Shown: piece after piece, positions 1 through 8,854 of the stretch
Numbering within the stretch: position 1 is the stretch's first letter
Layout of the letters: each line of letters opens with the position of its first letter
Source of the DNA: Mesostigma viride
Lineage: Eukaryota; Streptophyta; Mesostigmatophyceae; Mesostigmatales; Mesostigmataceae
Assembly: GCA_009746045.1 (NCBI GenBank)
Contig: RPFO01000384.1
Coordinates: 1 to 58,500, forward strand
DNA: 58,500 bases
Direction: 5' to 3'
Made by a program: the position numbers and the translations under genes
Notes under the pieces: model-generated
Databases searched by the model: none
Told to the model about the DNA's origin: nothing
Seen by the model: the letters and a program-made list of their open reading frames with translations, nothing else

Positions 1-109
1 TCCTGAGAAAAATTCAGAACCCGACTTCCTAGTGATGCTTGCGTCCGCTGTGCGGCGCCTGCGCGGGCCAATCGCCGTCGTCGTCTTCCCACGAACTCGA
101 CGTTGTCCA

Positions 110-1244
110 TCACACCGCCCGAACGGCCGGTGCCGAAACGCCGCCCCCCGAGCCCGCTTCCTCCTCCTCCAGGTCCACGGGTATGAGCTTGGTAGACATG
201 GCATCTAATAAACCGGGCCGATTTAGACTCACACGGAAGCGCGAACGCGTTTGTTCCTCCTCAATGCCTGTTGCCTGGCCCTGCTGCGTGTTCACGCGGA
301 AGAGCGTATCAACATGGCGCACACGATCATCTCCCCCGTGTCCACAAGCGGCTGATCGCAACCGATCCCGGCGTCGTGCAGCGTGTGGTATGCCATGGAA
401 GCCGCCAGCCACGCTAGCGTGTACGCGGGCACCTCGCCGCCCAAGGCGGCCGCCGCGTCCCTCTCAGCCTTCACCATGTTCACGCACGTCTGCGCCGTCG
501 CCTTGCTCGCGTGCTCGTCGAGCGCGCGCAAGTGCCGCATGTAGACGCGCCATTGGGGAATATAGTCTGTCGCCACCGCCATCAGCGATTGTGCGTCCAC
601 GTTCTCTCCGCCCACGATATCGATCATGCTAGACACCAGCTCGGTCGCGACCCTGTCTATGCCGGCAACTAGCGACTCGTGCTCGCGTATCGCGTCCACT
701 ATCTCCGGGTGCTGGTATATAAACAGCGTCGAGTGCCTCTGGAACCCCAGCTCCCTCACCTGCTTATCCAGACGCCACAGGTCTACCGCCGTGAACGGAA
801 AACGCGTGGCGGGGTCCTCGAACCTCCCTGACGTCGCGATGTACTCCGCCAGCCGCACGGCGTCAAACCCCACCACTTGCCGCGTGGGACGCACGAACTT
901 GAAGACTCTCTCTTTCGACGGCAGCGCGTCCATCGTTATCGGGTCCTCCTTGTTAGACACCCTCGCTGCCAGGTGACGAGCGATCGTTCTCTTGGCGCGT
1001 GCGTACGGCAGCACCTTGCGCCTCACCCACCGCTGTATGGTGATGGCCCGCTGGTTTGCGAACACGCTGCACTCCAGCTCGCGCAGGGTGGCGCTGCGGA
1101 ACGGTCGCAAGCCCTGCATAAGCGCGATGCGGCGTAAGTCTCTCGCCGCGCTTTGCCGTAATAATTAAACGGGACCACGGACGCCGCACGCACGCTGAGG
1201 CGCACGTCGCGGGCGTCCGGCGACACACGGAACTGCTTTGTCAT
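110..1244 (-). pseudogene. U-box/RING-like viral protein with IQ motif, frameshifted
   Basis: The main open frame is 292-1119 (275 aa). It has an IQ-like helix near its N-terminus (ITIQRWVRRKVLPYARAKR) and then a block starting NKEDPITMDALPSKERVF and running through FEDPATRFPFTAVDLWRLD. This resembles the cysteine-free U-box/RING-like module (xDPITxD...F...dPxTRxPF) that recurs in giant-virus proteins. The AT-rich upstream sequence and a good ATG at 1244 in another frame (MTKQFRVSPDARDVRLSVRA) suggest the true start is at 1244 with a frameshift near 1125-1140. A second shift near 300 would add a coding-like acidic tail ending at 110. Ubiquitin-ligase activity is inferred from the fold resemblance only. 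The frame joins are my inference; the 275-aa core is read directly. Confidence 0.5.
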
Positions 1245-1334
1245 TTACTGAGTGTTTCTACAATTTCGTCGCCCTGTTAGGCGAGCGTTTGCGTCAAAAT
1301 CCTTTTTATTAACGAAAGTTTACGAAAGTTATAT

Positions 1335-1493
1335 TTACAAATGCCATCGTGGCTGCACACGCCCATCGCCCACCGCGCGAGGCACGGAGTCGCGCACCGA
1401 CTCCAGCAGCGGCTCTACGATCACGCGCCCATTCACGACAACCACGCATCTGCCGCAGTGCGTGTCTGTCCTCTTGCTAAAACACGCGCCCAT
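1335..1493 (-). CDS. 52-aa protein with N-myristoylation signal
   Basis: This short gene starts MGACFSKRTD. It matches the N-myristoylation consensus (Gly2, Ser6) with a Cys at position 4 that could be palmitoylated. A pair of cysteines follows (THCGRCVVVV). The stop is TAA at 1335-1337. It lies just downstream of a small membrane-protein frame (1521-1708) on the same strand. Giant viruses commonly encode small acylated membrane-associated virion proteins, but no family is recognised, so the role is unknown. The size is below usual gene-calling cutoffs. Confidence 0.45.
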   Translation of the reverse strand: MGACFSKRTDTHCGRCVVVVNGRVIVEPLLESVRDSVPRAVGDGRVQPRWHL

Positions 1494-1520
1494 AAAGTGC
1501 ACACACAAAATAATCGACAG

Positions 1521-1708
1521 CTACTGCAATAGCACCCATAGCATTGCAAACAGGATGAGCCAGGCGGACAGTCCTACTGACAGCAAACCCAGAATCGCCG
1601 CAATGTGCCTGCCTGGCAAAACAGGGTCGAGTGACTCGACCGGCTTCAGGTCTGAGAGCCCCTCCACAACCGGGGGGCATGCTCGTTGGAAGATGTCAAA
1701 GGGCGCAT
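1521..1708 (-). pseudogene. Small single-span membrane protein, one-base frameshift
   Basis: From ATG at 1708 the frame reads MRPLTSSNEHAP and soon hits a stop. Shifting by one base at a run of six G (six C on the coding strand) near 1672 opens a frame that continues through GLSDLKPVESLDPVLPG into a strong transmembrane helix (HIAAILGLLSVGLSAWLILF) and stops at 1521. The sensible product after the run and the homopolymer location suggest an indel. It would be about 62 aa. No family recognised. Confidence 0.4.
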
Positions 1709-1726
1709 GATATATACATTATAAGA

Positions 1727-1990
1727 TTAGAAACTACTGTGCGCTATAAGGTCTATCGCGTCTCCCTGCACAACCTGGATTTCTCGCGGCGAGGGACCGG
1801 ATACGGATGTTCTAAATCCAAGCTGTTGTGTCTGGTTCGCTCGTCCTGATTTCTGGGGGCCGACATCTGGCGACGCAGCAGGCATTCCGCCGATACAACC
1901 GCCCTGCTTCTGCCCCTTGTTAAAAAGCGTAACAGCCTCCGCAAAGCGCCGACGACGCCTTTCCGCTTCTCCATGACAACTGGCCGTCAT
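1727..1990 (-). CDS. Hypothetical 87-aa viral protein
   Basis: The ATG at 1990 is one base beyond the TAA (1992-1994) of the coiled-coil gene upstream, the tight packing usual in large DNA viruses. The product is basic near the N-terminus (EAERRRRRFAEAVTLFNKGQ) and otherwise without recognisable domains. A second frame in the same place (from 1974) is also open, so the coding frame is not certain. Confidence 0.35.
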   Translation of the reverse strand: MTASCHGEAERRRRRFAEAVTLFNKGQKQGGCIGGMPAASPDVGPQKSGRANQTQQLGFRTSVSGPSPREIQVVQGDAIDLIAHSSF

Positions 1991-1991
1991 T

Positions 1992-2642
1992 TTATTTTAC
2001 AGTCGCCTTCTGATTCGCAAGCGCCGTCTCGACCTCCGAAAGCCTGCACCTCAGCCTGTCGTTGCTGCTCATAAGGTCAGACACCGTCCGCCTCATCTGA
2101 ATAATGGTGGCATCCTTCTCCTCCAGCTCCTGCCTGACCGTTTCCACCTCCACGACCAGCTTCTTCCGGACCCTCTCGTGCCGTTTTCGGGCGGCGTCGC
2201 GCAGTTTCTTGTTCTTTGAGACGACATTCTCGATCTTGTCCTTCATATCAGAGAACTGGGCCAGGACATTGGTTGCAAAGTCCCTGGGAACCAAAACTTT
2301 GGAAGGCAAAGGCCCCTCGTTGAGCCTTATGACGCGATTTCCGGTGCACGGGCTCTGCTCCGGCGTCCCATCCACACGAGAAGCGAAAACTTGGGCGGAC
2401 TCGTGCAGCCTCCTGCTCTCGGAAACAGGCTCTGAAAACTCGAAAGAGGCCACTTGATCCCTAGAAACCAGCTCTTTAGACGACAAACAGCTGTTCGTGA
2501 AATTTCCGGTGGACGAGCTCCGATCCGGCGTCCGCTCCACCCGAATTTGCCCTTTGGGAGGTACGTTCTCCTTGTCAGAATCGCATTCACTGCTGCTTTC
2601 CGTGGAAGAATACTCAGAACTGGATGTATTCTCCTCCTCCAT
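1992..2642 (-). CDS. Ser/acid-rich coiled-coil protein with internal duplication
   Basis: I place the start at ATG 2642 (216 aa). The upstream extension of the frame reads through the 79-bp tandem repeats and is not coding-like. Residues 1-30 are Ser/Glu-rich (MEEENTSSSEYSSTESSS, then DSDKENVPPKG). Two related segments follow at about 33-64 and 89-123, sharing RV-x2-TP...TGN...L-x-SK-x-LV-x-RD. Residues about 130-212 form a Lys/Glu-rich coiled coil. No enzyme motif is visible. It may be a structural or scaffold protein, but the function is unknown. It is divergent from the RING gene at 3396, with repeats between them. Confidence 0.55.
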   Translation of the reverse strand: MEEENTSSSEYSSTESSSECDSDKENVPPKGQIRVERTPDRSSSTGNFTNSCLSSKELVSRDQVASFEFSEPVSESRRLHESAQVFASRVDGTPEQSPCTGNRVIRLNEGPLPSKVLVPRDFATNVLAQFSDMKDKIENVVSKNKKLRDAARKRHERVRKKLVVEVETVRQELEEKDATIIQMRRTVSDLMSSNDRLRCRLSEVETALANQKATVK

Positions 2643-2769
2643 GGCAACACAATTTCGGACAGAATGGCACTGAATGCAGCTGATATGGTGTCCAGAGCTC
2701 AGGTCGACGGGTCCACCAAAAATTATTGGCATGCAATTCCTGTCAATGCACTTGAGCTTTCGGTCCGCA

Positions 2770-3010
2770 CGGATTTCTGCCCGAACCGGCCCAAGCGCCC
2801 AAAAAGACGCCACGTGGATCCGGTCCTCTGGAAATGCGTCAGCCCGTACGGATTTCTGCCCGAACCGACCCAAGCGCCCAAAAAGACGCCACGTGGTTCT
2901 GGTCCTCTGGAAATGCGTCAGCCCGTACGGATTTCTGCCTGAACCGGTACAAGCGCCCAAAAAACGCCACGCGGTGCCGGTCCTCTAGAAAAAACGGATT
3001 TCTGGTCGAA
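2770..3010. repeat. 79-bp tandem repeat between divergent genes
   Basis: Three copies begin at 2770, 2849 and 2928, exactly 79 bp apart, with a degenerate fourth around 2990. Each contains CGGATTTCTGCC, AAGCGCCCAAAAA and GGTCCTCTGGAAATGCGTC. It lies upstream of both the coiled-coil gene (minus) and the RING gene (plus), so it may carry promoter elements; that role is a guess. Confidence 0.85.
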
Positions 3011-3099
3011 AAGCCAAAATGGCAGTGAACAAAAAAGGTTATTAACAGGAAGCCCCCCAAAGTCATCCATCTCACTGTCCATCCAGTCTGCACACCCAA

Positions 3100-3385
3100 G
3101 AAACTCCTAAACGGCCCGAACCACCCAAGAATTCGCCTGTGGTGTTGTTTGCTAAGCGTCCGAAGCACCCAAGAATTTCGCTGTTCGAATTCCCGAGGCC
3201 CGAACCACCCAAAAATCGCCGCTGGTCGTCTTCCGGAGTTCCGGACCGCCCAAATTTGTTTTCCTTCCGTCTCGGCTCGACCGAAATTCGGTCCGGTTTG
3301 CGTTCCAGAGGCCCTGAGCACCCGAAATTCGCTTCTGTTCGTCTCTCGAGGCCCGAATCACCCGAAATTTTGCCTGCTCACGACT
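3100..3385. repeat. Degenerate ~40-60 bp repeats (CCGAACCACCCAA core)
   Basis: At least six imperfect copies of a CCGAA-x-CACCC-(A/G)A-AATTCGC core occur between 3110 and 3385, immediately upstream of the RING gene start. They differ from the 79-bp array next to them. With it they fill the 750-bp gap between two divergent genes, in which no further gene is visible. Confidence 0.6.
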
Positions 3386-3395
3386 TTTTTCGAGG

Positions 3396-4327
3396 ATGAG
3401 GACGTGCGGAACCCAGAACCGATGGCTGTACGACCCGGAAACCGGCGAGATGGTGAAGAAAACCTACAAGAACGAAGAGAGCATCGAAAAGTGGAAGGCA
3501 GCCAACCCTGACAAAACGCCAGCCTCACCCAAGGCCAGGTGCCACCGCTGCAAAGGTCTGGTACCCGTGTCCTCCTTCCGTCTGAACGGCGTTTTTTTCG
3601 AGGGCATCGCAAGAAATTGCGCCCCTTGCAGGAAAGAGATGACGAGTGCTGTCAAGGACGCGGCTGCCGTGCACGAGGAGAGGGCGAGGGTGGCGGCCCT
3701 CAAGCTTCACGGTGACGAGAAGGCAGACTGCTCATTCACTCCCAGCGTCGGCAGGGGCAACGAGGAGTTCGAGATGGCCGCGTTCATCTGCACCAAGACC
3801 GGCGGCTTCCTGGAGAACGGCGCGGGCGTCCTCGAGTCCTACAGCACCTGCCAGGTCTGCAACGAGACGCTCACCAACGTGTACTCCTGCAAGACCCCTA
3901 ACCCGCACTTCCACATCGGCGGCGTGTGCATCAGCTGCGTATGGGACTTCCTGGAGAGCGCCGACCCGGACTGGCCCGTCCTCTGCCCCATCTGCACCGA
4001 GCTCGGCATGGACACCGACGAGGAGAACGACGAGCGCCATCCCGAGCTGTCGTTCCCTACTTCGAGTTCGACACCCAGCTCACTGTGCTCGCGTTCATGG
4101 CCGGCTCCGACACCCTGCCCGACAGCGTGGACGACGAGCCCGAGCCCGAGCCCACGTACGAAGAGGATGAACACGTCGCCGCGGACAACAAGATCGACGA
4201 CAACCAGCACTCGGAGGTCGGCAAGCGCGACGGCAACGGCGAGGACGAGCAGGCCAGCAAGCGACAGAAGACCGACAACGACGTCATTGTTTTGGACAGC
4301 GACGATGACGCTGATCAGGCTTCCTAG
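3396..4327 (+). pseudogene. RING-finger protein with C-terminal SUMO-interacting motif, one frameshift
   Basis: ATG 3396 opens a frame with two zinc modules. The first is a CxxC...CxxC pair (Cys 49, 52, 75, 78). The second is a RING-type cluster from about residue 152 (CQVC...C...HFH...CISC...CPIC). Near 4050 the frame runs into low-complexity Thr/Ser. Shifting by one base there restores an acidic tail with a basic patch (EQASKRQKTD) and VIVLDSDDD at 4283-4309. That is a textbook SUMO-interacting motif: a hydrophobic core followed by Asp/Ser. RING plus SIM is the architecture of SUMO-targeted ubiquitin ligases, so the ancestral protein may have ubiquitylated sumoylated host nuclear proteins. 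The zinc residues and SIM are seen; the ligase role is inferred. Confidence 0.65.
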
Positions 4328-4528
4328 GTGTCGTTACGACTGACAAGCGCATTCTATCGATTTAGCTAGGCGGCTTTTTAAGCTGTCACACATGCCTCAA
4401 ATGCCATTTGTTAATGGGGAAACGGAAGTTAAACTTGTGGGAATTTCTTGCAAATAAAATGAACCATCTTACATACGCCATGTGTCTGCAAGCGTGAGCC
4501 AATTAGATCATTGTATTACATATATTAT

Positions 4529-5448
4529 TTAACATTGGACCATTTTAACTCGCTTGTCTCTATTCCAGGCCTGGTTTTCCAGCATCAATCGTTTGTTGTT
4601 TGCGGCAATTCGGGCCCGCGGTACTTGCGAGCCTCCTCGTAGTGACCTAGTTTTTCCAGTCCAGGGGAGCGCCTCCACTATGGAAAGGGCCGACTTCTCG
4701 GGGTCTTTCCCGCCCACCACCTCTTTCTCGTGGCGAGAGTGGAAGAATATTGACAAACCGCACATTTCGTCTGTGAATGTGTCGCGAGTGGCCTGACTCT
4801 TCTTTGTTAGTCCCTGGTCCTTCCTATAGTCGGCGGTCTGCTCGTATCCAGTCACCAACTTGTTGGCGGCGTTGTTGACGACAGCGTACACTCGCGCCGG
4901 CACCGGCTGGGCGCTGCTATCCCTAATGGCGCGCATGTCCAGTTTCGTCTTCTCGCAACTCTTGATGCGAGGGGCATCCGCCACTTGCTGGCGAGATATT
5001 GGCACAAACTCCTCGCCGGTCTTCTCGCGATACCGGTCGTACAGGTCTGGATGAGCGCCGGGTCCGCATCCAGGTACTTCTCCAACAGCACGGCCACCGA
5101 GTGGCGGAACGCCGCCGCCTTCTTGCCTGGCAAGAGCTGGATGATCTTGATGATCCCCTGTCGATCGGTGACAGGTGTGTCTCGCTGTCTGGCACCGGGG
5201 AACTTCCAGAGACCACAGAGAGTGGTCACTACCGCGTGGCTTTTCTCAAGTCTTGACAGATATTCAGAAGCTCTTGCACTTGCTTTTTCCAACAAAACTC
5301 CGCCCTCCGACATAAAACATGAAGCGGATATGACATCCAACACAGATATCCTGCCATCGGGCGTAACTCGTATCTTGTTTGCAAAGGGGTCCTCACCCGG
5401 CATGTCGCGCGAGGGTTGCAGATACATCACAACCGCTTGTGACGCCAT
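4529..5448 (-). pseudogene. KilA/Bro-like DNA-binding domain protein, frameshifted
   Basis: The start is ATG 5448 (MASQAVVMYLQ) or 5478; the region upstream is AT-rich. The N-terminal half has RVTPDGRISVLDVISASCF, LWKFPGARQRDTPVTD and LPGKKAAAFRHSVAVLLEKY. This pattern resembles the KilA-N/Bro-N-type domain repeated in many algal giant viruses. Around 5045 the frame is lost; a one-base shift continues as DLYDRYREKTGEEFVPISRQ and on to 4529 with a helical Lys/Arg-rich half. The gene at 5533-6272 is a paralogue sharing the N-terminal domain. DNA binding is inferred from the family. Confidence 0.6.
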
Positions 5449-5532
5449 GGGTGTTTGTTGTATTAATAGAAAATTCATTCATCAATATAAGCGCGCCGCC
5501 CTTTCAAGGTTGTCCATAAAATTGAGATTTGT

Positions 5533-6272
5533 TCACGAGTTGATGTTGGGGTCCTGCAACTCTATGCTTTCGTCCAGTGTCAGCTCTATCTTATGCAAGT
5601 CGCAGACCTCCTTGAGTACAAGCAGCCTTTCCGCCGTCACGTTGGGCGTCGTTGGCGTGCGAAACAGGTGAAGGCGCTTGGTGTAGTCCGGGTAGTCAAG
5701 CCCGTACCCGATGAGCTGACCCACGCCGTGCAGGCCGGAGCTGAACTCCTTCACCTCGATCAAACGCTTGGTGTCCGGGCACAGGATGTCGATCACCCCC
5801 GCCCGGCACCTCACCTCCCGCTTGCCTCTGAGCCTCTCCGCAAGGCCGGCCTGTACGTCTCTTTCCCCCCCCTTTTGCGCTTTCTGTGTGTAGATGAAGA
5901 CAAAATGTCTATTAACTTGTGCAACGTGTCCGCCTTTTCCACGTCGTTTGCGCACTCGTGTGACACGCATGACAGTACGCGAACAAGTCTTTTGATGCTG
6001 TCCAAATCCATAACCGGGGTATCCCTTTGCCTTTGTCCAGGAAATTTCCATAAATTGATATGCCGCACCAGCTCCTCGTGCATCTTTCCGATGCGTTTTA
6101 GACAATACGATGCGTGAACGGCTGCATTGGGAGTACGCACACCGTTTTTCACAAAGCAAGCCAGCGTTATGACATCGATCACCGAGATCCTCCCGTCAGG
6201 CGTCACGCGGACGCGCGGGGACGCTTTGAGGACGTCCGCTTCCGTGGACGCTTCAAGGATGTTTGAGGACAT
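5533..6272 (-). pseudogene. KilA/Bro-like domain fused to PD-(D/E)XK-type nuclease, frameshifted
   Basis: From ATG 6272 the frame carries RVRVTPDGRISVIDVITLAC and NLWKFPGQRQRDTPVMD, paralogous to the gene downstream. At a run of eight C (5865-5872, G8 on the coding strand) it goes out of frame. One base of shift opens ERDVQAGLAERLRGKREVRC, then AGVIDILCPDTKRLIEVKEF and GQLIGYGLDYPDYTKRLHLF, ending at 5533. The E...D-x12-EVK pattern and the following GQ-x5-Y are characteristic of PD-(D/E)XK endonuclease folds. The fusion resembles giant-virus KilA-plus-nuclease proteins thought to be selfish or regulatory. The homopolymer indel is the simplest explanation of the break. Confidence 0.6.
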
Positions 6273-6393
6273 GTTTGCGCAGTCGCGTCACGAGGCTCGG
6301 GAGGCTACGGCCGTCTCGCTGAGCAATTTATGGCGCGCGTGGGACGGGGGCGCCCAACCGGCGCGACAACGTGTTGCGACTCTCGTTAGCAGC

Positions 6394-6732
6394 CTACTGT
6401 GTTTCACACCATCCGTCTCTTAAACGAGCACATCCAATCTTGTGAAGCGGCCACGCCTCCGTTTGGCATTTCTTTGAGCAGTAATATGCCTTTTTGCAAG
6501 TTGCGCACTTTTTCATGCCGCCCTTTCTGGTAATTTTGTCGCAAACTCTATTGCAACAGAGACGGTGTGTGGACGATATCACGAAATCCATCTGATCGTC
6601 ACCCTCCTCCAATATTGGACACGCGTCCCCCGAAAAAATGGTGGTGCATTTCTCGCCCCATGGGTACAGAAAGTCCGTTATACCAGGTGCCCTTTCCACC
6701 ACCACCGGACCTAGATCATCCTCATCGCTCAT
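6394..6732 (-). CDS. MYND zinc-finger protein
   Basis: The product is 112 aa, starting MSDEDDLGPVVVERAPG. The C-terminal half is a complete MYND finger: Cys60, Cys64, then C76-x2-C79, C85-x3-C89, His97 and Cys101 (KKCATCKKAYYCSKKC, WPLHKIGC). MYND domains bind zinc and short proline-rich peptides and occur in several giant-virus proteins. There is no SET domain, so methyltransferase activity is not suggested. It probably acts as an interaction module; the partner is unknown. Confidence 0.75.
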   Translation of the reverse strand: MSDEDDLGPVVVERAPGITDFLYPWGEKCTTIFSGDACPILEEGDDQMDFVISSTHRLCCNRVCDKITRKGGMKKCATCKKAYYCSKKCQTEAWPLHKIGCARLRDGWCETQ

Positions 6733-6813
6733 ATGTGCTTTAAGAAGTTGGTAGATTATTGAGACCGCGTGAACGAAAGAGGCTAGTGAGTAGCCACAAC
6801 TGTTGTTGGCATT

Positions 6814-7104
6814 TCAAGTCTTGGGCACGCGGGCGCCCGACCGGCGCAACAACTCGGCCATGATGTCCATGACGTGTTGCGACCAGTTCCTCACCCCGAC
6901 CCTCCTCCATATGATCGCGGCCTCGTTGGCCCAGTAGCGCTGTATCATCGCCTCGTTCACGCACACGTTTGGGCCGAACGTGGCCCGCGCCTCGTTCAGC
7001 ATGCGCGTGGTCTCCTCCATCCACCGCGTCAACATCTGGTACTCTTTGAGGCCTCTCCCTCGGCCTTTGTGAATCTCTTGCGCGCCCTCATTTTTTGTGC
7101 TCAC
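6814..7104 (-). CDS. Hypothetical 96-aa helical protein
   Basis: It starts MSTKNEGAQEIHKGRGRG and is followed by a likely helical body (EYQMLTRWMEETTRMLNEAR, then WANEAAIIWRRVGVRNWSQH). No domain recognised. It sits between the MYND gene and the Rieske gene, all on the minus strand. The A/T-rich sequence just upstream of ATG 7104 suits a viral start. Confidence 0.5.
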   Translation of the reverse strand: MSTKNEGAQEIHKGRGRGLKEYQMLTRWMEETTRMLNEARATFGPNVCVNEAMIQRYWANEAAIIWRRVGVRNWSQHVMDIMAELLRRSGARVPKT

Positions 7105-7120
7105 ATAATGCTGACATTTT

Positions 7121-8142
7121 CTACGCGAAAGGCTCGGGGCACATGATGCCGTAGACCTTCTTCATCCGGTCCCTGTACAACTTCACGAACGCGTCACCCG
7201 GAGTCAGGCGATTGCGCCACCACTCCTCCGCCACGACGTTCGCGACAATGTCCTCATCCTCCTTCAGCGGCAAGGCGTTGACCAGCCAGAACAGCATGTC
7301 CCACGCGGGTGCCGTCAGTATGTTGCGCGACACGCGACAGGTGACCAGCGACTTGTTCGCTTCGTAGGGCTGCACGCTGAACCAAAGGAGGAACACGGGC
7401 TTTTCGTGCCCGGATATCCTGAAACGCAGACTCGCCGTGTACGGCAGGTGAAACTCGTTGTCGACGGATATCGACAGCGCGCCATGGGGAGGCACCCTCG
7501 CGACCTTGCCCTCGACCGGCATGAGTCGAAGCAGCAGGCGACCCGCAAGGTCGGCGGACACAGGATAGCTGTACACGCTCTTTCCCGTGAGGAGACTCGC
7601 GTCCCCGCCCGTCTCGGTCGTCACGTCTGCGCTCTCGACGTCCACGATCTTCACCTTGTGCACGTGCTGGAGATGCACGTGGTCAAGGAGGTTCTCCATG
7701 ACGATCATCGGGTGCGCCCTCACGCACGTCGAGTACGAAAACGTCCTGTATCCGTCGTCAGCGAACTCCGGCATAGTCGGCGGAGACGACCCCCGTCCCC
7801 GATGCCGGCGTTCACCCAGACCAGGCCCGTATCTTCTTTGGCATCGAGGTGGTTGTCGCCGTTGTTATGCTTGCCCCAGTACATCCCGTGGTACGGGCAA
7901 CGGACGCACCCGTCTTCCACCTTGCAGTTGTGAGACAGTCGCGCCCCGCGGTGAGGGCACGCGTTTCTCACGGCGAGCGTCTCGTTCCTCTGCCGGTGAT
8001 CGTACAAGAGTATCTCCTCGTTGTACACCTTCGTCACCTTTGGCTGGCGAGATTTGCGTCCCACGCACACCCACTTGTCGGGGTGCTCGCTGGACGCCTC
8101 GCACAGTGGGAGCAGGCTCGGAGTGAAACGGGCAGTCGTCAT
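7121..8142 (-). pseudogene. Rieske-type non-haem iron oxygenase, one frameshift
   Basis: From ATG 8142 the N-terminal half is a Rieske [2Fe-2S] domain with C62-P-H64-RG and C82-P-Y-H85-G (NACPHRGARLSH, VRCPYHGMYWG). The frame is lost in a G5 run near 7785. A one-base shift gives SSPPTMPEFADDGYR and the catalytic half to 7121. The mononuclear-iron site reads ENLLDHVHLQHVH, fitting D-x2-H-x4-H. This is the layout of Rieske oxygenases such as pheophorbide a oxygenase and its relatives. The substrate cannot be told from sequence. The gene may have been taken from an algal host or a bacterium; it is an unusual metabolic gene among these viral neighbours. Confidence 0.7.
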
Positions 8143-8145
8143 CTG

Positions 8146-8763
8146 TTAGTGGTGGTCGTCATTTCTGTCACACCCGAGGCGCGCGGACTCGCTCCATGAC
8201 TTGCAGGATGGCAGATTTTTGTTTTCCCCGTTGTAGGTCCCGATCAGTTCGTACACGGTGAAGTCCTTGCAATAGTCGAAAAGGAGGCGACGGTAGGCGG
8301 GCGGAAATGAGTACTGCCCTATATGCAGCTGGTCAGGTGGCGGGACGGACTTGTAGAACTCGGGGTCCTTGTGCGGCCTTTCCAGGTGAGCTCGTACTAC
8401 GCGCACCTCGGGGCGGCGGATGTCGATGTACGATTCCCATCGCCTCCAAGTGAGGGCACTCGCGCCACTCGCGCACCTGGGTCCGCGGTAGAACTCGACG
8501 CTGAACGGCACCTTCTTGTGGAAGAGTACGTCGATGACGCGGTTCATGCAACAGTCCTCCAAGTGCTCGTCATACGCGTTGAAAACGAGGCAGTAGCGTC
8601 CCAACTTGTCTACAAACCCTTGCGTCCCCTTTTCATCAAAATCGGGGTAAAGAGATCCGGTCAGGTTTAGCCAAAAACCCTCTGCCGTCCCCGTTTCGGT
8701 CTCTGACGGCATTAGGCGGTCTAGGGACACGACTGGATGCGACATCCTAAGATTGATGTTCAT
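8146..8763 (-). CDS. Hypothetical 205-aa viral protein
   Basis: I choose ATG 8763 (MNINLRMSHPVVSLDRLMP) because AT-rich sequence precedes it. The open frame extends upstream to 8880 but that part is antisense to the next gene. The body has LNLTGSLYPDFDEKGTQGF and ends in a Cys/Asp/His-rich tail (RLGCDRNDDHH). It is not recognised. Its stop is 4 bases from the start of the Rieske gene, so the two may be co-transcribed. Confidence 0.55.
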   Translation of the reverse strand: MNINLRMSHPVVSLDRLMPSETETGTAEGFWLNLTGSLYPDFDEKGTQGFVDKLGRYCLVFNAYDEHLEDCCMNRVIDVLFHKKVPFSVEFYRGPRCASGASALTWRRWESYIDIRRPEVRVVRAHLERPHKDPEFYKSVPPPDQLHIGQYSFPPAYRRLLFDYCKDFTVYELIGTYNGENKNLPSCKSWSESARLGCDRNDDHH

Positions 8764-8854
8764 ATTTATTGTGGCGTCTGAGGCGCAGGCGTGGGCGCGG
8801 CCGAGGCACAGGAACGGCCCCTTGGTGCACGGGCGCAAACTTGTACATGTGTGA

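Noticed and set aside
39-632. Plus-strand protein at the left edge
   Set aside because: Antisense shadow of the U-box-like gene, with Arg/Ser/Pro bias.
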